From: an uncultured Ilyobacter sp.
Lineage (GTDB): Bacteria > Fusobacteriota > Fusobacteriia > Fusobacteriales > Fusobacteriaceae
Length of the DNA: 64,000 bases
Direction: 5' to 3'
Assembly: GCF_963663625.1 (NCBI RefSeq)
Contig: NZ_OY760438.1
Span: forward strand, 1 to 64,000
In this document: piece by piece, positions 26,613 through 35,159 of the stretch
How the letters are laid out: the number at the start of each line of letters is the position of its first letter
Numbering within the stretch: position 1 is the stretch's first letter
Translations under genes and position numbers: made by a program
Notes under the pieces: generated by a model
Told to the model about the DNA's origin: nothing
The model's input: the letters and a program-made list of their open reading frames with translations, nothing else
The model's database searches: none

Positions 26613-26877
26613 CGCTACCTCCAGCCAGCCTCTCTTTTTTTATGAGATATAGGTTTCTTGTGTAAATAAAGAGATTTGGAGCCTGTCCCAGTATAAATAC
26701 AGGGTCCTTTCTGTATATAGCATATATCAGTAGGAAAAAACTTCCAATAATACTAAATATCCAGAAGGAAAGAGGGATTACACTCTTGCCTGCCCTCTCG
26801 CTGGCCATCCACTGAACTAGAAACCTCATGGAAAAAAAAGCCTGGCCTACAAATCCCAGTATTAAAAAAGGTTTCAT
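26602..26877 (-). CDS. LAB_N domain membrane protein (lipid-A-disaccharide synthase N-terminal domain family)
   Basis: This 91-residue protein has about three helices and the LAB_N pattern FVGQAFFSMRFLVQWMASERAGKSVIP...FWIFSIIGSFFLLIYAIYRKDPVFILGQ. Stand-alone LAB_N proteins occur in lipid A and polyprenyl-sugar operons and have been likened to small flippase-type proteins; the exact role is not known. Its start overlaps the GT2 stop (ATGA), and its own end overlaps the ArnT-like start. Confidence 0.9.
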   Translation of the reverse strand: MKPFLILGFVGQAFFSMRFLVQWMASERAGKSVIPLSFWIFSIIGSFFLLIYAIYRKDPVFILGQAPNLFIYTRNLYLIKKERLAGGSDAG

Positions 26878-27593
26878 TTTTGATTTCCTCCAGTCTCAAA
26901 TTCATATTTTAAAATCCTGTTTTTCATCCATCTTACAGCAAAGGCATCTTTTAATCCTTTGAAAAGCCTGTTCCAAACTCCGTACTTTGAAACTCCGAAC
27001 TCTCTGTCATAGTGCCTCACAGGGACCTCTACAACCTTAAACCCCCTGAGTCTTGCAAGGGTGGGAAGGAATCTGTGCATCCCCTCAAATAATACGTAGC
27101 TTTTGGCAACTTCCTTCTTGAATAATTTTAAAGGGCAGCCTGTATCCTGTATGTTATCCCCAGTTATGAGGTTTCTGACACCGTTTCCAACTAGAGAAGA
27201 GATTTTTTTCTTGATTCCGTCCTCTCTTGATGCTCTTCTGCCGTTTACCATGTCATAATTTTCAAGGTACGGTAAAAGGGTATAGATATCATCTGGGTCT
27301 GTCTGAAGATCTGAATCCATAGTGACAACAATATCTCCAGAGCATTTTTCAAAACCTGCAGCTAAAGCGGCAGTCTGACCGTTGTTTTTCGTGAAATGAT
27401 ATACTTTTATATGCCCATTTTGCGAAGCTTCCTGGTCTAGTATCTCTCTGCTCTTATCTGTACTTCCATCATTTATAAGGATAATCTCATAGGATATAAA
27501 CTCTTTCCTCACTGAATCCTCAACTTTTTTTATAAAACGTGATATATTTTCTTCTTCATTGTATACTGGTGCTATGACAGATATTCTCTGCAT
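26874..27593 (-). CDS. family 2 glycosyltransferase, ArnC/DPM1-like
   Basis: This 239-residue enzyme has the GT2 blocks SVIAPVYNEEENI, ILINDGSTDKS, MDSDLQTDPDDI (metal-binding DxD) and VRHYDREFGVSKYGVWNR near the C-terminus. It is of the polyprenyl-phosphate sugar synthase type but lacks the usual C-terminal membrane helices, like the soluble DPM1 forms. It would load a sugar on undecaprenyl phosphate at the inner face for the ArnT-like enzymes. It is the first gene of the operon and is divergent from the two-component system. Confidence 0.9.
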   Translation of the reverse strand: MQRISVIAPVYNEEENISRFIKKVEDSVRKEFISYEIILINDGSTDKSREILDQEASQNGHIKVYHFTKNNGQTAALAAGFEKCSGDIVVTMDSDLQTDPDDIYTLLPYLENYDMVNGRRASREDGIKKKISSLVGNGVRNLITGDNIQDTGCPLKLFKKEVAKSYVLFEGMHRFLPTLARLRGFKVVEVPVRHYDREFGVSKYGVWNRLFKGLKDAFAVRWMKNRILKYEFETGGNQK

Positions 27594-27747
27594 CTGTATT
27601 CCTCCTTATTTTTAACCTTTTTCTTTTATCATTTGATTGTAGTTCATAAAGATAAAGATTTGGTAAAAATTTATTTTATTTTTTCATCATTTTTTTACTA
27701 TACTAATGTATAGTTGTATTACATGGCTTATTAAAGGAGTTTTTAAT
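27594..27747. promoter_or_regulatory. divergent regulatory region between envelope operon and two-component system
   Basis: This AT-rich 154-bp gap should hold both promoters. TATACT near 27701 is a plausible -10 for the response regulator gene. No operator repeat is convincing. Confidence 0.4.
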
Positions 27748-28425
27748 ATGAAAAAAATATTGATTGTAGAGGACGAAAAAAAAATAAGCAGATATCTACA
27801 GCTAGAGCTTGAACACGAGGGCTATTCTATAGACATTGCTGATGACGGTGCAATTGCCTTAGAGTTTTTTAAAAAGAATTTTTACAATATAATTTTACTT
27901 GATCTTATGTTGCCAAAACTCTCTGGGGAAGAGGTGTGCCGTCAAATAAGAGAAAAATCTGAGGTTCCTGTGATAGTTCTTACTGCTAGAGATAAAACTT
28001 TCAGTAAAATAAATCTTTTGGATCTGGGAGCGGATGATTATATAACAAAACCCTTTGCTATAGGCGAACTTTTAGCACGTATAAGGGTGGCACTTAGGCA
28101 TAAGAAAAAATTTTCTGACGGAGATCAGGTCATTGATTACGGAGGGATCCGGATCAACCTGGATAAGAAAGTGGTGGATATTCAAGAGAAAGAAGTTTCC
28201 CTTACAAAAACTGAATTTAATCTTCTTCATTATCTTGTATTAAACAGAGAGATAGTTTTATCGAGGGAACAGATGTTAAATAATGTATGGGGATATGATT
28301 ATGCAGGTGGTGAAAAAATAGTGGATGTATATATAAAATCTTTGAGAAAAAAAATAGATTATGGTGAAAAAAAGCTTATACATACAATAAGAGGATTTGG
28401 ATATATTTTAAAAGAGGAGAATTGA
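27748..28425 (+). CDS. OmpR-family response regulator
   Basis: This 225-residue regulator has a receiver domain (ILIVEDEKKISRYL, phospho-acceptor Asp52 in ILLDLMLP, VIVLTARD, Lys in YITKPF) and a C-terminal winged helix (EVSLTKTEFNLLHYL...VDVYIKSLRKKID...IRGFGYIL). The start at 27748 follows AAAGGAG; a 14-codon in-frame upstream extension is unsupported. It is 3 bp from the kinase gene, so the two are co-translated. Divergence from the lipid A operon suggests that it controls that operon, like PmrA or PhoP. Confidence 0.93.
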   Translation: MKKILIVEDEKKISRYLQLELEHEGYSIDIADDGAIALEFFKKNFYNIILLDLMLPKLSGEEVCRQIREKSEVPVIVLTARDKTFSKINLLDLGADDYITKPFAIGELLARIRVALRHKKKFSDGDQVIDYGGIRINLDKKVVDIQEKEVSLTKTEFNLLHYLVLNREIVLSREQMLNNVWGYDYAGGEKIVDVYIKSLRKKIDYGEKKLIHTIRGFGYILKEEN

Positions 28426-28428
28426 CTT

Positions 28429-29754
28429 ATGAAAACATTTTCTGGTGAACTTTGGAAAAAATTTATGATTTTAATATTTATTTTTACTACAGGCTATGGC
28501 ATTTTTATATATTCAATTTGGGGGTACTTTGTCAGTCAGTCTAAAAAAGACATCGTCACTACAGAAAACTTTATCATAAATGAACTTAAAGAACCTGAGC
28601 ATCAGAATATAGAAGAATTTTTTAATGTGGCCCTGAAAGAAAGCCCTAAAATAAATGAACTTTACATATCGTTAAATCATAACGGGGTCGACCATAGAGA
28701 GGAAGGAACTCCTGATATAAAAATTGTAGAGGAGACAGATAAAATACAGGAAATCGGACACAAAGATTACTTTATATCAACTAAAAGAATAGAAGGCCTT
28801 AACAACGAAGAGATAGTTTTGACTATAATAAGGGGGATGGGCAGAGAAAAATATTTCATGAAAAAAATCATGATAATTTCTATTGGGATAATCTTTGTCT
28901 TCTGCGGGACTGCCTTATTTGTGTCAAAATCTTTTTACCGTGAAGTTGTTCCTCAGTTAAAAAGATTGGAAGAGGCTACAAATAAAGTGAATCTTAGTTC
29001 CTTTGAATCCGAAATTGAAAAAAATGGTTTTTTTGTTGAATTTTACAATATACTTCTTTCATATGAAAAAATGCTGAAAAGGCTGGAGGCTGAGGCTACT
29101 GCTCAGATTGATTTTGTTAACAACGCCTCCCATGAACTTAAGACCCCTATATTTATAATAGGAAGTTATGTCGACCTTTTAAGAAGATGGGGTGGAAAAG
29201 ACAGAAAAGTTTCCCAGGAAGCAATCGATTCAATCTATGGCGAGGTGAAAAACATGGAGATACTAATACAAAAACTACTTTTTCTTGCAAAACAGGATAA
29301 AATAGATGTCATCAAAGAAGATGTCGAGCTAGGAGAACTAATCGAGGAGATCGTAAAAGAGATGGAAGTCATTTATCAGAATCAGGTAATAAATTATACT
29401 GGAATTTCATTTCATGTAAATTCTGACAGAGTTCTACTGAAACACCTCATAAAAAACATAGTGGACAACGCAATAGTATATGGTGGTGGGAAGGATGTCG
29501 ATATTTTTCTGTGTGGAAGTTCTAATGCAATAATAAAAGTACAGGATCGTGGAGCCGGTATATCCGAGGAGGATCAGTCTAGGATTTTCGATAGATTCTA
29601 CAGGGCAGAAAAGTCTAGAAACAGAAACCTAGGCGGTCACGGACTGGGATTGTCTATAGTAAGGAACATCGCAGATATTTTGAAACTTGATATATCTTTT
29701 ACAAGTGAAGTAGGATCAGGAACAACTGTAGAAATAAACCTTCCTGTGAATTAA
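28429..29754 (+). CDS. sensor histidine kinase
   Basis: This 441-residue kinase has a first helix (about 12-33), a periplasmic sensor of about 110 residues, a second helix (about 145-165), a linker, then the H-box NNASHELKTP (phospho-His235), N-box KNIVDNAIVYG, DRGAGISEEDQSRIFDRFYR and GGHGLGLSIV. All catalytic boxes are intact. The sensor is acidic (EHQNIEEFF...PKINELY...IVEETDKIQE), compatible with cation or antimicrobial-peptide sensing of the PhoQ kind; this is inference. It forms a pair with the response regulator upstream. Confidence 0.93.
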   Translation: MKTFSGELWKKFMILIFIFTTGYGIFIYSIWGYFVSQSKKDIVTTENFIINELKEPEHQNIEEFFNVALKESPKINELYISLNHNGVDHREEGTPDIKIVEETDKIQEIGHKDYFISTKRIEGLNNEEIVLTIIRGMGREKYFMKKIMIISIGIIFVFCGTALFVSKSFYREVVPQLKRLEEATNKVNLSSFESEIEKNGFFVEFYNILLSYEKMLKRLEAEATAQIDFVNNASHELKTPIFIIGSYVDLLRRWGGKDRKVSQEAIDSIYGEVKNMEILIQKLLFLAKQDKIDVIKEDVELGELIEEIVKEMEVIYQNQVINYTGISFHVNSDRVLLKHLIKNIVDNAIVYGGGKDVDIFLCGSSNAIIKVQDRGAGISEEDQSRIFDRFYRAEKSRNRNLGGHGLGLSIVRNIADILKLDISFTSEVGSGTTVEINLPVN

Positions 29755-29929
29755 ATTTTGGGTTGGAAGATAGGAAACCAAATCTATAAATTTTAAAAAT
29801 AACAAGACTGAATATAATACCCATTGTATTCTCTTTATTAATGAGGCCTTTTATATTTAGATTAGCACCTACTCACATATCTGTAAGTAATACAGATTCA
29901 TATAATATTTGAATTTTAAAGATACGCTT

Positions 29930-29960
29930 AAAGAGGGAAGTATATGAGCTTCCCTCTTTT
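29930..29960 (+). terminator. terminator of the two-component operon
   Basis: AAAGAGGGAAG pairs with CTTCCCTCTTT around 8 nt, followed by T residues. It is about 175 bp past the kinase stop. Confidence 0.7.
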
Positions 29961-30320
29961 CATTCTTTCCATAATTTATAATAGATTCCTTGAGAAAATC
30001 CACTTAGGTGTAAGGCTTTCTTGGCTTTAAGTTCTTTTCGATTTCCCTCTCAAAATAGTTTTTTATTTTAGTATTAAGAAAAGTATAGATTTAAATACTC
30101 ATTTTTAAGTCAGTTAGGTTTTGAAAATTAAAGAAAATAAGTTAAAGGAAATTGTTACATAAATTAGGATATCACAAAATACCGCATCGAGAAAAACAGC
30201 CTGTCAATCTATTATGTATATAAAATCAATGGAAGTATTCATTGTATTAAATGTCTCTGTAAAAGCGGTGCTAAAATACCTAAAAGCAGCGGTTGTAAAT
30301 TTCCTGTAATAATTTAAAAT

Positions 30321-30344
30321 AAAAAAGCGAGAATTATCTCGCTT
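30321..30344 (-). terminator. intrinsic terminator, minus strand
   Basis: AAGCGAG-AATTAT-CTCGCTT reads on the minus strand as a hairpin followed by TTTTTT. It could stop prophage late transcripts from entering the chromosome. Confidence 0.75.
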
Positions 30345-30366
30345 AAGTTAAACTATAAAAAACATT

Positions 30367-30387
30367 ATAATTTGATAGTCAAATTAT
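30367..30387. repeat. perfect palindrome near the prophage left end
   Basis: ATAATTTGA-TAG-TCAAATTAT is a 9-bp inverted repeat in the gap between the last chromosomal gene and the last prophage gene. It may be an integrase core-type site, but this is unproven. Confidence 0.35.
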
Positions 30388-30614
30388 ATTTCATACAAAT
30401 CAAAATATAGGTAAGTCTGGTGCGCAGAGGGGGGAGTGCGTAACATCCCAACTTAATAATTGTAGGCCCCTACTTTAATTATATTATAAGTTATTATTAC
30501 AAAAATTTCATCTGAAAATATTCTTAAAAATCTCTGATATAGAATCCCCTCTAAGGTTTGCCTTGAGTATTACCAGCTTGGTCTTATATTGCAAAGGGTT
30601 AAAACTAAACTCAA

Positions 30615-30634
30615 AGCCCTGTTTTTTCAGGGTT
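30615..30634 (-). terminator. terminator-like hairpin at the end of the late operon
   Basis: AGCCCTG-TTTTTT-CAGGGTT overlaps the stop of the last late gene. On the minus strand it is followed by an imperfect T-tract. Confidence 0.5.
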
Positions 30635-30917
30635 ATTCCTTCAAACCCAAGTCTAATTTTACTTTCTTCAATTCATTTTTAACAGTTTCATTATCCACTA
30701 AATTTATATCACCGTTAACATCACTATTCAGCAGCCCTCTTTCGAAAGCTTTTAACCTCTCTGCTATAAGTTTAGCCAAAGATGGTGGAATAGTCTCAGC
30801 GGCCTTCCTGCCCAATGCTAAAAATTTTGGGACAGGTAATATCCAACCAACCAAAAATACTGCCAATGGCCAAAGCAACGCCGCATTCCCACTTAAAAAA
30901 TCTAATATTTTTTCCAT
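30633..30917 (-). CDS. phage holin-like small membrane protein
   Basis: This 94-residue protein has one clear helix (AALLWPLAVFLVGWILPVP) then an amphipathic, charged C-terminus. It lies directly after the endolysin and the other one-helix protein and is last in the late operon, so it is likely part of the lysis set. No holin family can be assigned with certainty. Confidence 0.65.
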   Translation of the reverse strand: MEKILDFLSGNAALLWPLAVFLVGWILPVPKFLALGRKAAETIPPSLAKLIAERLKAFERGLLNSDVNGDINLVDNETVKNELKKVKLDLGLKE

Positions 30918-30925
30918 TTTCCCTC

Positions 30926-31186
30926 CTATTTATTTGCTAATTTTTCTAATAAATTTACCACAATTCCACTTTGTCTGTGCCCCTCTTCATGGAGATCCTT
31001 GTGCATTTTTGCATAAGTTTCGTGATCTTCTTTATCTAGCTTTTTTTCATGTAAAATATCAACATCTTTTTTATTTTCAGCTTTAATTTTTCCTTGTTCC
31101 CTCCAAAGATAAAGAATCGCACAACATATCAACGTCAGTACCCCGTAAAGTGGGTTTTCAAATATCCCTTGGACTAACCCAAACAT
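30926..31186 (-). CDS. phage small membrane protein, lysis region
   Basis: This 86-residue protein has one N-terminal helix (NPLYGVLTLICCAILYLW) followed by a long charged, coiled-coil-like tail. It looks like a bitopic lysis accessory, for example a holin partner or i-spanin-like protein. The start at 31186 has AAAGGAGGAGATTG before it; an in-frame TTG one codon earlier is less likely. Confidence 0.65.
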   Translation of the reverse strand: MFGLVQGIFENPLYGVLTLICCAILYLWREQGKIKAENKKDVDILHEKKLDKEDHETYAKMHKDLHEEGHRQSGIVVNLLEKLANK

Positions 31187-31217
31187 CAATCTCCTCCTTT
31201 AGTATGCCATAGTTGTA

Positions 31218-31658
31218 TTATGTTAGAAAAAGCTCTTTTTCCGCTTCTCTTCTTCTTATTAAACCTCTTAGCTTCTTTCCGTTGCTATAGATCCACCTCT
31301 CGAACTCTTTAGAGGCACCTTCAAGATCCCCAGAGTTTATTTTTCTGAGAAGAGTAGAGTTCTTAAAGTTACCTACCCCGACATTAAAAGCAAAACTCAC
31401 AAGAGCCGAGAACTGATTCTCATTAAGCTCTATTTTTATATATCTGCTCATGCCTTTTTCAAAACGTCCTAATATCACGTTAAACAACTTCTCAGCTTCT
31501 TCTTTTGTGATTGTATCACCCAACCTTACCGGTGAGCCGTCTGTGTATCTTGTACATCCGTATGAGATCGTAGGCACACCTGCAGGGCACAGGTATGCTT
31601 TTAATCTGAGCTTTTCAAAATCTTTTATGAGCGTTTCCCCTTCTGCATTAGTTTTCAT
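31218..31658 (-). CDS. phage endolysin, GH24 muramidase
   Basis: This 146-residue T4/P21-type lysozyme cleaves the MurNAc-GlcNAc bond of peptidoglycan. The catalytic region is FEKLRLKAYLCPAGVPTISY: the Glu is present, and Cys replaces the second-triad Asp of T4 lysozyme, as in many phage R-type endolysins, with the Thr retained. It has no signal peptide or SAR helix, so it needs a holin for export. The ATG at 31658 follows AGGTGG; an in-frame ATG five codons earlier overlaps the previous gene. Confidence 0.9.
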   Translation of the reverse strand: MKTNAEGETLIKDFEKLRLKAYLCPAGVPTISYGCTRYTDGSPVRLGDTITKEEAEKLFNVILGRFEKGMSRYIKIELNENQFSALVSFAFNVGVGNFKNSTLLRKINSGDLEGASKEFERWIYSNGKKLRGLIRRREAEKELFLT

Positions 31659-31666
31659 GCAACCAC

Positions 31667-32401
31667 CTACCATGCTTGGTCAATATCAAAGTTGATAAGC
31701 CCTTGTTCATCTAGGCCGTTTATAAGAACTTTCATTTCCACTTCTCTTATGAATTGCGAGCTCCTAAAATCCCCTATGGCTTCATATATTTCTTCCATTC
31801 TTACGATATCGGTTATAGGGCTTTCTAGCTCACCGCTGGAATATGCCCAAAAGGCAGACTTCCCTTTCACTACTTTGTCAAGCTGCCCCCTTGCATCGGA
31901 AACATCTTGAGTTCTCCCTTTAATGATCTTTTCCTCAAATATGGTTCCCTGCTCAAGCATCTCTTCCCTTTTATCCTTCAATTGACTTTTTAAGACTTCT
32001 TTCCATTCAATTTCCTTTTCAGGGGTAAGTATATATACCTTGTTTCCGTTATCCCAAGTGTGATAATTAGAAGGCTTGTCAATATTTACTATTTCTCCGT
32101 TCTGGTATACTTCCCCTTCTCCCAAAGAAATTAATCCGGCTTCAAATTTCTCAGCCGTATTCATCTCTCTTACTATCCCATTGTCCACAGTTGGATAGCT
32201 CAGTCCCTCTCCGTAGTAGATACAGTGAGTTTCAGAATCATATTCAGGCAAATCACCCCATAGAGGAAACATTTTCTTATAATCTCCACCATATATGTTT
32301 TGAAATTCATCTTCAGTATAAGAACAATCTCTTATTTTTTTAGCGTATCCATCTATATTTTTTTCTGTTTTATGATACATATTAAAAAGTTTTTTACTCA
32401 T
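31667..32401 (-). CDS. tail fibre assembly/DUF4376-like phage protein
   Basis: This 244-residue protein has a C-terminal domain with the pattern KREEMLEQGTIFEEKIIKGR, then TQDVSDARGQLDKVV, seen in DUF4376-type proteins associated with phage tail fibres. The N-terminal half (LPEYDSETHCIYYGEGLSYP...GEVYQNGEIVNI) resembles a fibre tip or chaperone module. It lies just downstream of the esterase tail spike and probably helps its assembly or forms the fibre tip. Confidence 0.6.
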   Translation of the reverse strand: MSKKLFNMYHKTEKNIDGYAKKIRDCSYTEDEFQNIYGGDYKKMFPLWGDLPEYDSETHCIYYGEGLSYPTVDNGIVREMNTAEKFEAGLISLGEGEVYQNGEIVNIDKPSNYHTWDNGNKVYILTPEKEIEWKEVLKSQLKDKREEMLEQGTIFEEKIIKGRTQDVSDARGQLDKVVKGKSAFWAYSSGELESPITDIVRMEEIYEAIGDFRSSQFIREVEMKVLINGLDEQGLINFDIDQAW

Positions 32402-32466
32402 TTTTACCCCCTTAATTTTTAGTTTTTATTCTTTGTAACTTCGTATAAAGTTTAGAGTTTATGAAT

Positions 32467-34134
32467 TTATGATAATGCTTCAATTTCAGAAACAGATAAA
32501 TAATCATTGAAAAATCTTAAATATTTCAATTTGCTCTTGAAAGTTAGTGATGAATAATTAGCGCTTAATATTTTAGAAAAACTAAACGAGCCTGAAAGTT
32601 TTGGCCACGTTTTGACTAGTGTTTTATTCACATACAGATATAAAGTTGTTGCATTTTGTGTGAAAACATAGTGGTTTATTTGTGTTTTATCATAACTAGG
32701 TATTTCGGAGGCAATTTCAGAAAACTGAACTTCTCTCGTAACACTATCTACAGTAAGCTTTATGCTTGTCGAGTTGGATGCTCCGAATGACAAGAAGTTT
32801 TCTGCTTGATTTTGTCCGAACAAAATTTCTGCCATTGTTCCATCATATGATGCCCCGAACGAAATTGAAATATTATCATCAAAATCTAACGTTTTTGAAG
32901 TTGTCAACTTCAAGTATGTTTCATCATTTGAAGCCGTTTGTTTCACATACTCATCAGAAGGACTTTCGTAATCAGTCCCTACCCATGAAAAATTATTTCC
33001 GGATTTGTAATCTATTAAATCTGTATCAGATGTCAAATGCCAATCGTTTACCAGTTTTTCTCTAGCGGTTACAATAGCTACATATTTGTCTGCGTATCTA
33101 GTTCCCATTGTTACTAGACCATCATGATTGAAGTGCAAGTTATCTTCTAACTTTTCAGATTGATCACATTCTATGAATGAGTTTTTTAGCAAATAGTCAT
33201 AAGAAAAAGTTTCTAGTTGTGTATTCATTTCGCCACGATAGTCCAAAAGTTCTCCTGTGATAAATGGCGTGTCATTATCACAATAAGCCTCTCCTCTATA
33301 ATCAGATATAACCGATAGAAGCTTGTTCAAATATGTTGCTCCGTCCATTTGGTAATCGGCTTCTCCTTGATGCCACAGTATACCAGCTATTTTGTTAGTG
33401 TAAAGATTTTGTATTACTTCTTTTATTTTTGCATCACCTATTGTCCATAATTCAGCTTTGTTATACCATCTGTCTATGCTTTGCCCACCCTGTGCAACGT
33501 GTATAATTCTAATTTTATTTTTAGGAAAGGCGTTCGCCACTGTTTGTGCAAAGTATATGCCAAGTGAATCTTGTTCGGTTTCGGCTGGATTTGGCGTATA
33601 TGGGTGTCGCCAATTATTAGTATTCAATGTGTCCATTTCAACCCAATCATTAGCGCTCCAGCCCCAGGCTTTTACGTTATTTGGCATAACGCTGAAAATC
33701 GGCACATCTCTTCCCGCCATGTTAGATTGACCTGTTAGAAGAAACACAAGTTCATCATCAGGCATTACGAAACTTCCACCTGTTATAAGTGCATTTATTA
33801 GTGTGTTGAAGTCAGCTACTAATCCGACAACATCAGTTGCAGAACTTTCAGTTAGTTTTTTTAATTTAAAACCTAACTCCTCTGTGCCTTCCGATAAATT
33901 CTCTAATTTATCCGAAGTTACCTTCTGAGAAAATAACTCAAAATCACTCGTAGGATTTGCAACTGCTACAGATCCAGCTTGACTGATACATTTATAATAC
34001 TTACCTGTATTTTTATCCTCCCTGATATCTCCAAATGCTGAAGCAGTTGTCTGTATGAAAGGTGGCCTTGTAGACTCTCCATGCAAAAGATTGAATATCA
34101 TCTGCTTTATGCCTCTTCCTACTTTAGTAATCAT
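32467..34134 (-). CDS. tail spike with SGNH/sialate O-acetylesterase (SASA) domain and LamG-like lectin domain
   Basis: This 555-residue tail spike has an N-terminal anchor (residues 1-75, with GKYYKCISQAGSVAVANPTS), a SASA-type SGNH hydrolase (about 128-350) and a C-terminal concanavalin/LamG-like beta domain (about 365-555). The esterase shows LLTGQSNMAG (nucleophile Ser137), GILWHQGEADY and DNLHFNHDG (catalytic Asp-x-x-His). This predicts removal of O-acetyl groups from a host surface polysaccharide during adsorption. The start overlaps the upstream stop (ATGA). The anchor is duplicated in the protein at 34424-35155. Confidence 0.85.
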   Translation of the reverse strand: MITKVGRGIKQMIFNLLHGESTRPPFIQTTASAFGDIREDKNTGKYYKCISQAGSVAVANPTSDFELFSQKVTSDKLENLSEGTEELGFKLKKLTESSATDVVGLVADFNTLINALITGGSFVMPDDELVFLLTGQSNMAGRDVPIFSVMPNNVKAWGWSANDWVEMDTLNTNNWRHPYTPNPAETEQDSLGIYFAQTVANAFPKNKIRIIHVAQGGQSIDRWYNKAELWTIGDAKIKEVIQNLYTNKIAGILWHQGEADYQMDGATYLNKLLSVISDYRGEAYCDNDTPFITGELLDYRGEMNTQLETFSYDYLLKNSFIECDQSEKLEDNLHFNHDGLVTMGTRYADKYVAIVTAREKLVNDWHLTSDTDLIDYKSGNNFSWVGTDYESPSDEYVKQTASNDETYLKLTTSKTLDFDDNISISFGASYDGTMAEILFGQNQAENFLSFGASNSTSIKLTVDSVTREVQFSEIASEIPSYDKTQINHYVFTQNATTLYLYVNKTLVKTWPKLSGSFSFSKILSANYSSLTFKSKLKYLRFFNDYLSVSEIEALS

Positions 34135-34388
34135 CCAGTTACCACCTCTGCTTCTACTCCGTCTTTATCTCCTCTAACATACATGTAAGACCCGTCATTA
34201 TCGAACTGTAATGAATCTCCAGGAGCTATAACCATTCCTTTTGTAAGTTTGTATGGCTTAGTATCTGTTTCTACAAAAGCTGCATATAAAATATCGTGAG
34301 TTGATCTGTTCTGAACTATAGCTATGCCATTGGTCCCAGGAGTTATTTTTTCAAAATGATCTGTGAATTTTTTTGACTCTGTTTTCAT
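34131..34388 (-). CDS. small phage protein of unknown function in the tail-fibre cluster
   Basis: This 85-residue, beta-rich protein (TNGIAIVQNRSTHDILYAAF...VIAPGDSLQFDNDGSYMYVRG) resembles small phage decoration or fibre-collar proteins in style only. It is translationally coupled to the esterase spike by a 4-bp overlap. Confidence 0.6.
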   Translation of the reverse strand: MKTESKKFTDHFEKITPGTNGIAIVQNRSTHDILYAAFVETDTKPYKLTKGMVIAPGDSLQFDNDGSYMYVRGDKDGVEAEVVTG

Positions 34389-34423
34389 GAATTACCTCCC
34401 TATTTTTAATAAAGTTTTAAATT

Positions 34424-35155
34424 TTATCCAATCTTTCCTATACCTATTATCTTAGTCAGCGTAGTGCCACTAGATCTTCCTGTTACGTTAATCTCGTTTT
34501 TATTAGTTTCTCTAAAATAACCCGTCACATAATCATCATTAAAATTATATAAGCACGATTCCCCAACTTGATGTTGTGTTGAGGTGTCAGAAGCAGTAAT
34601 CAAAGAAGTTCTGAAACGATTATGTGTTTCATTTCCATATGTAGTATCATATCCAGCGATTACTATCTCTTTATAATTGTTCCAGTTATCATTTAAAGTT
34701 AAAACTCCTGTAGTCTGCCATGTGCCTTCGTAAAGTACTACTTCTTTAAAATTTTCGGTAGATAAAGTTTCTAATTTCTTTGCATTTTCCCAAACTGAAA
34801 TTTTTTCAAAATCGCTTGTTGGATTTGCCACTGCAGCCGATCCAGTTTCATTTGTGCAGATATACATCTTACCCGTGATGCTATCTAATCTCACGTCTAA
34901 GTAATTTGATGAATTATCTTGCATTGTAGGGATGTCTGTTGTGTTGTTGTGCCTAGTTATATTCCTAAATCCTTCAGAAGAGACTATATTATCGGCATTT
35001 TCTTTCATCTGATTATCTATTTTTTCATAGTTCTCCTCCCAAATAGCTAGAATATCAGCCCCGCCTGAGGGCTCTGGGATAGGTATTGCAAGTTCATAAT
35101 TTGTTGTAACTTTATCTATGTCCACCCTGCTAGCAGGGTCTGGCTTATATCCCAT
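34424..35155 (-). CDS. tail fibre/collar protein
   Basis: This 243-residue protein follows the baseplate genes. The N-terminus (PDPASRVDIDKVTTNYELAI) is the type found in baseplate-attached fibres. A central GKMYICTNETGSAAVANPTS copies the anchor module of the downstream esterase spike, and the C-terminal 100 residues are beta-rich. It probably forms the proximal fibre or branching adaptor to which the spike attaches. Confidence 0.65.
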   Translation of the reverse strand: MGYKPDPASRVDIDKVTTNYELAIPIPEPSGGADILAIWEENYEKIDNQMKENADNIVSSEGFRNITRHNNTTDIPTMQDNSSNYLDVRLDSITGKMYICTNETGSAAVANPTSDFEKISVWENAKKLETLSTENFKEVVLYEGTWQTTGVLTLNDNWNNYKEIVIAGYDTTYGNETHNRFRTSLITASDTSTQHQVGESCLYNFNDDYVTGYFRETNKNEINVTGRSSGTTLTKIIGIGKIG

Positions 35156-35159
35156 CTAA

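Larger units (their letters stand above)
29961..30614. other. intergenic region containing the left prophage boundary
   Basis: No intact gene is seen in about 650 bp. A short open frame around 30169-30318 encodes KYRIEKNSLSIYYVYKING and then a cysteine-rich end (HCIKCLCKSGAK) but has no start codon, so it may be a gene remnant. A minus-strand terminator (30321-30344) and a 9-bp palindrome (30367-30387) follow. The junction between chromosome and prophage should lie between about 30.35 and 30.6 kb, but no attachment core can be named without the other end. Confidence 0.4.

Noticed and set aside
30361..30600. tRNA gene as prophage attachment site
   Set aside because: No cloverleaf-compatible sequence or conserved TTCGA-type arm was found in the boundary region.
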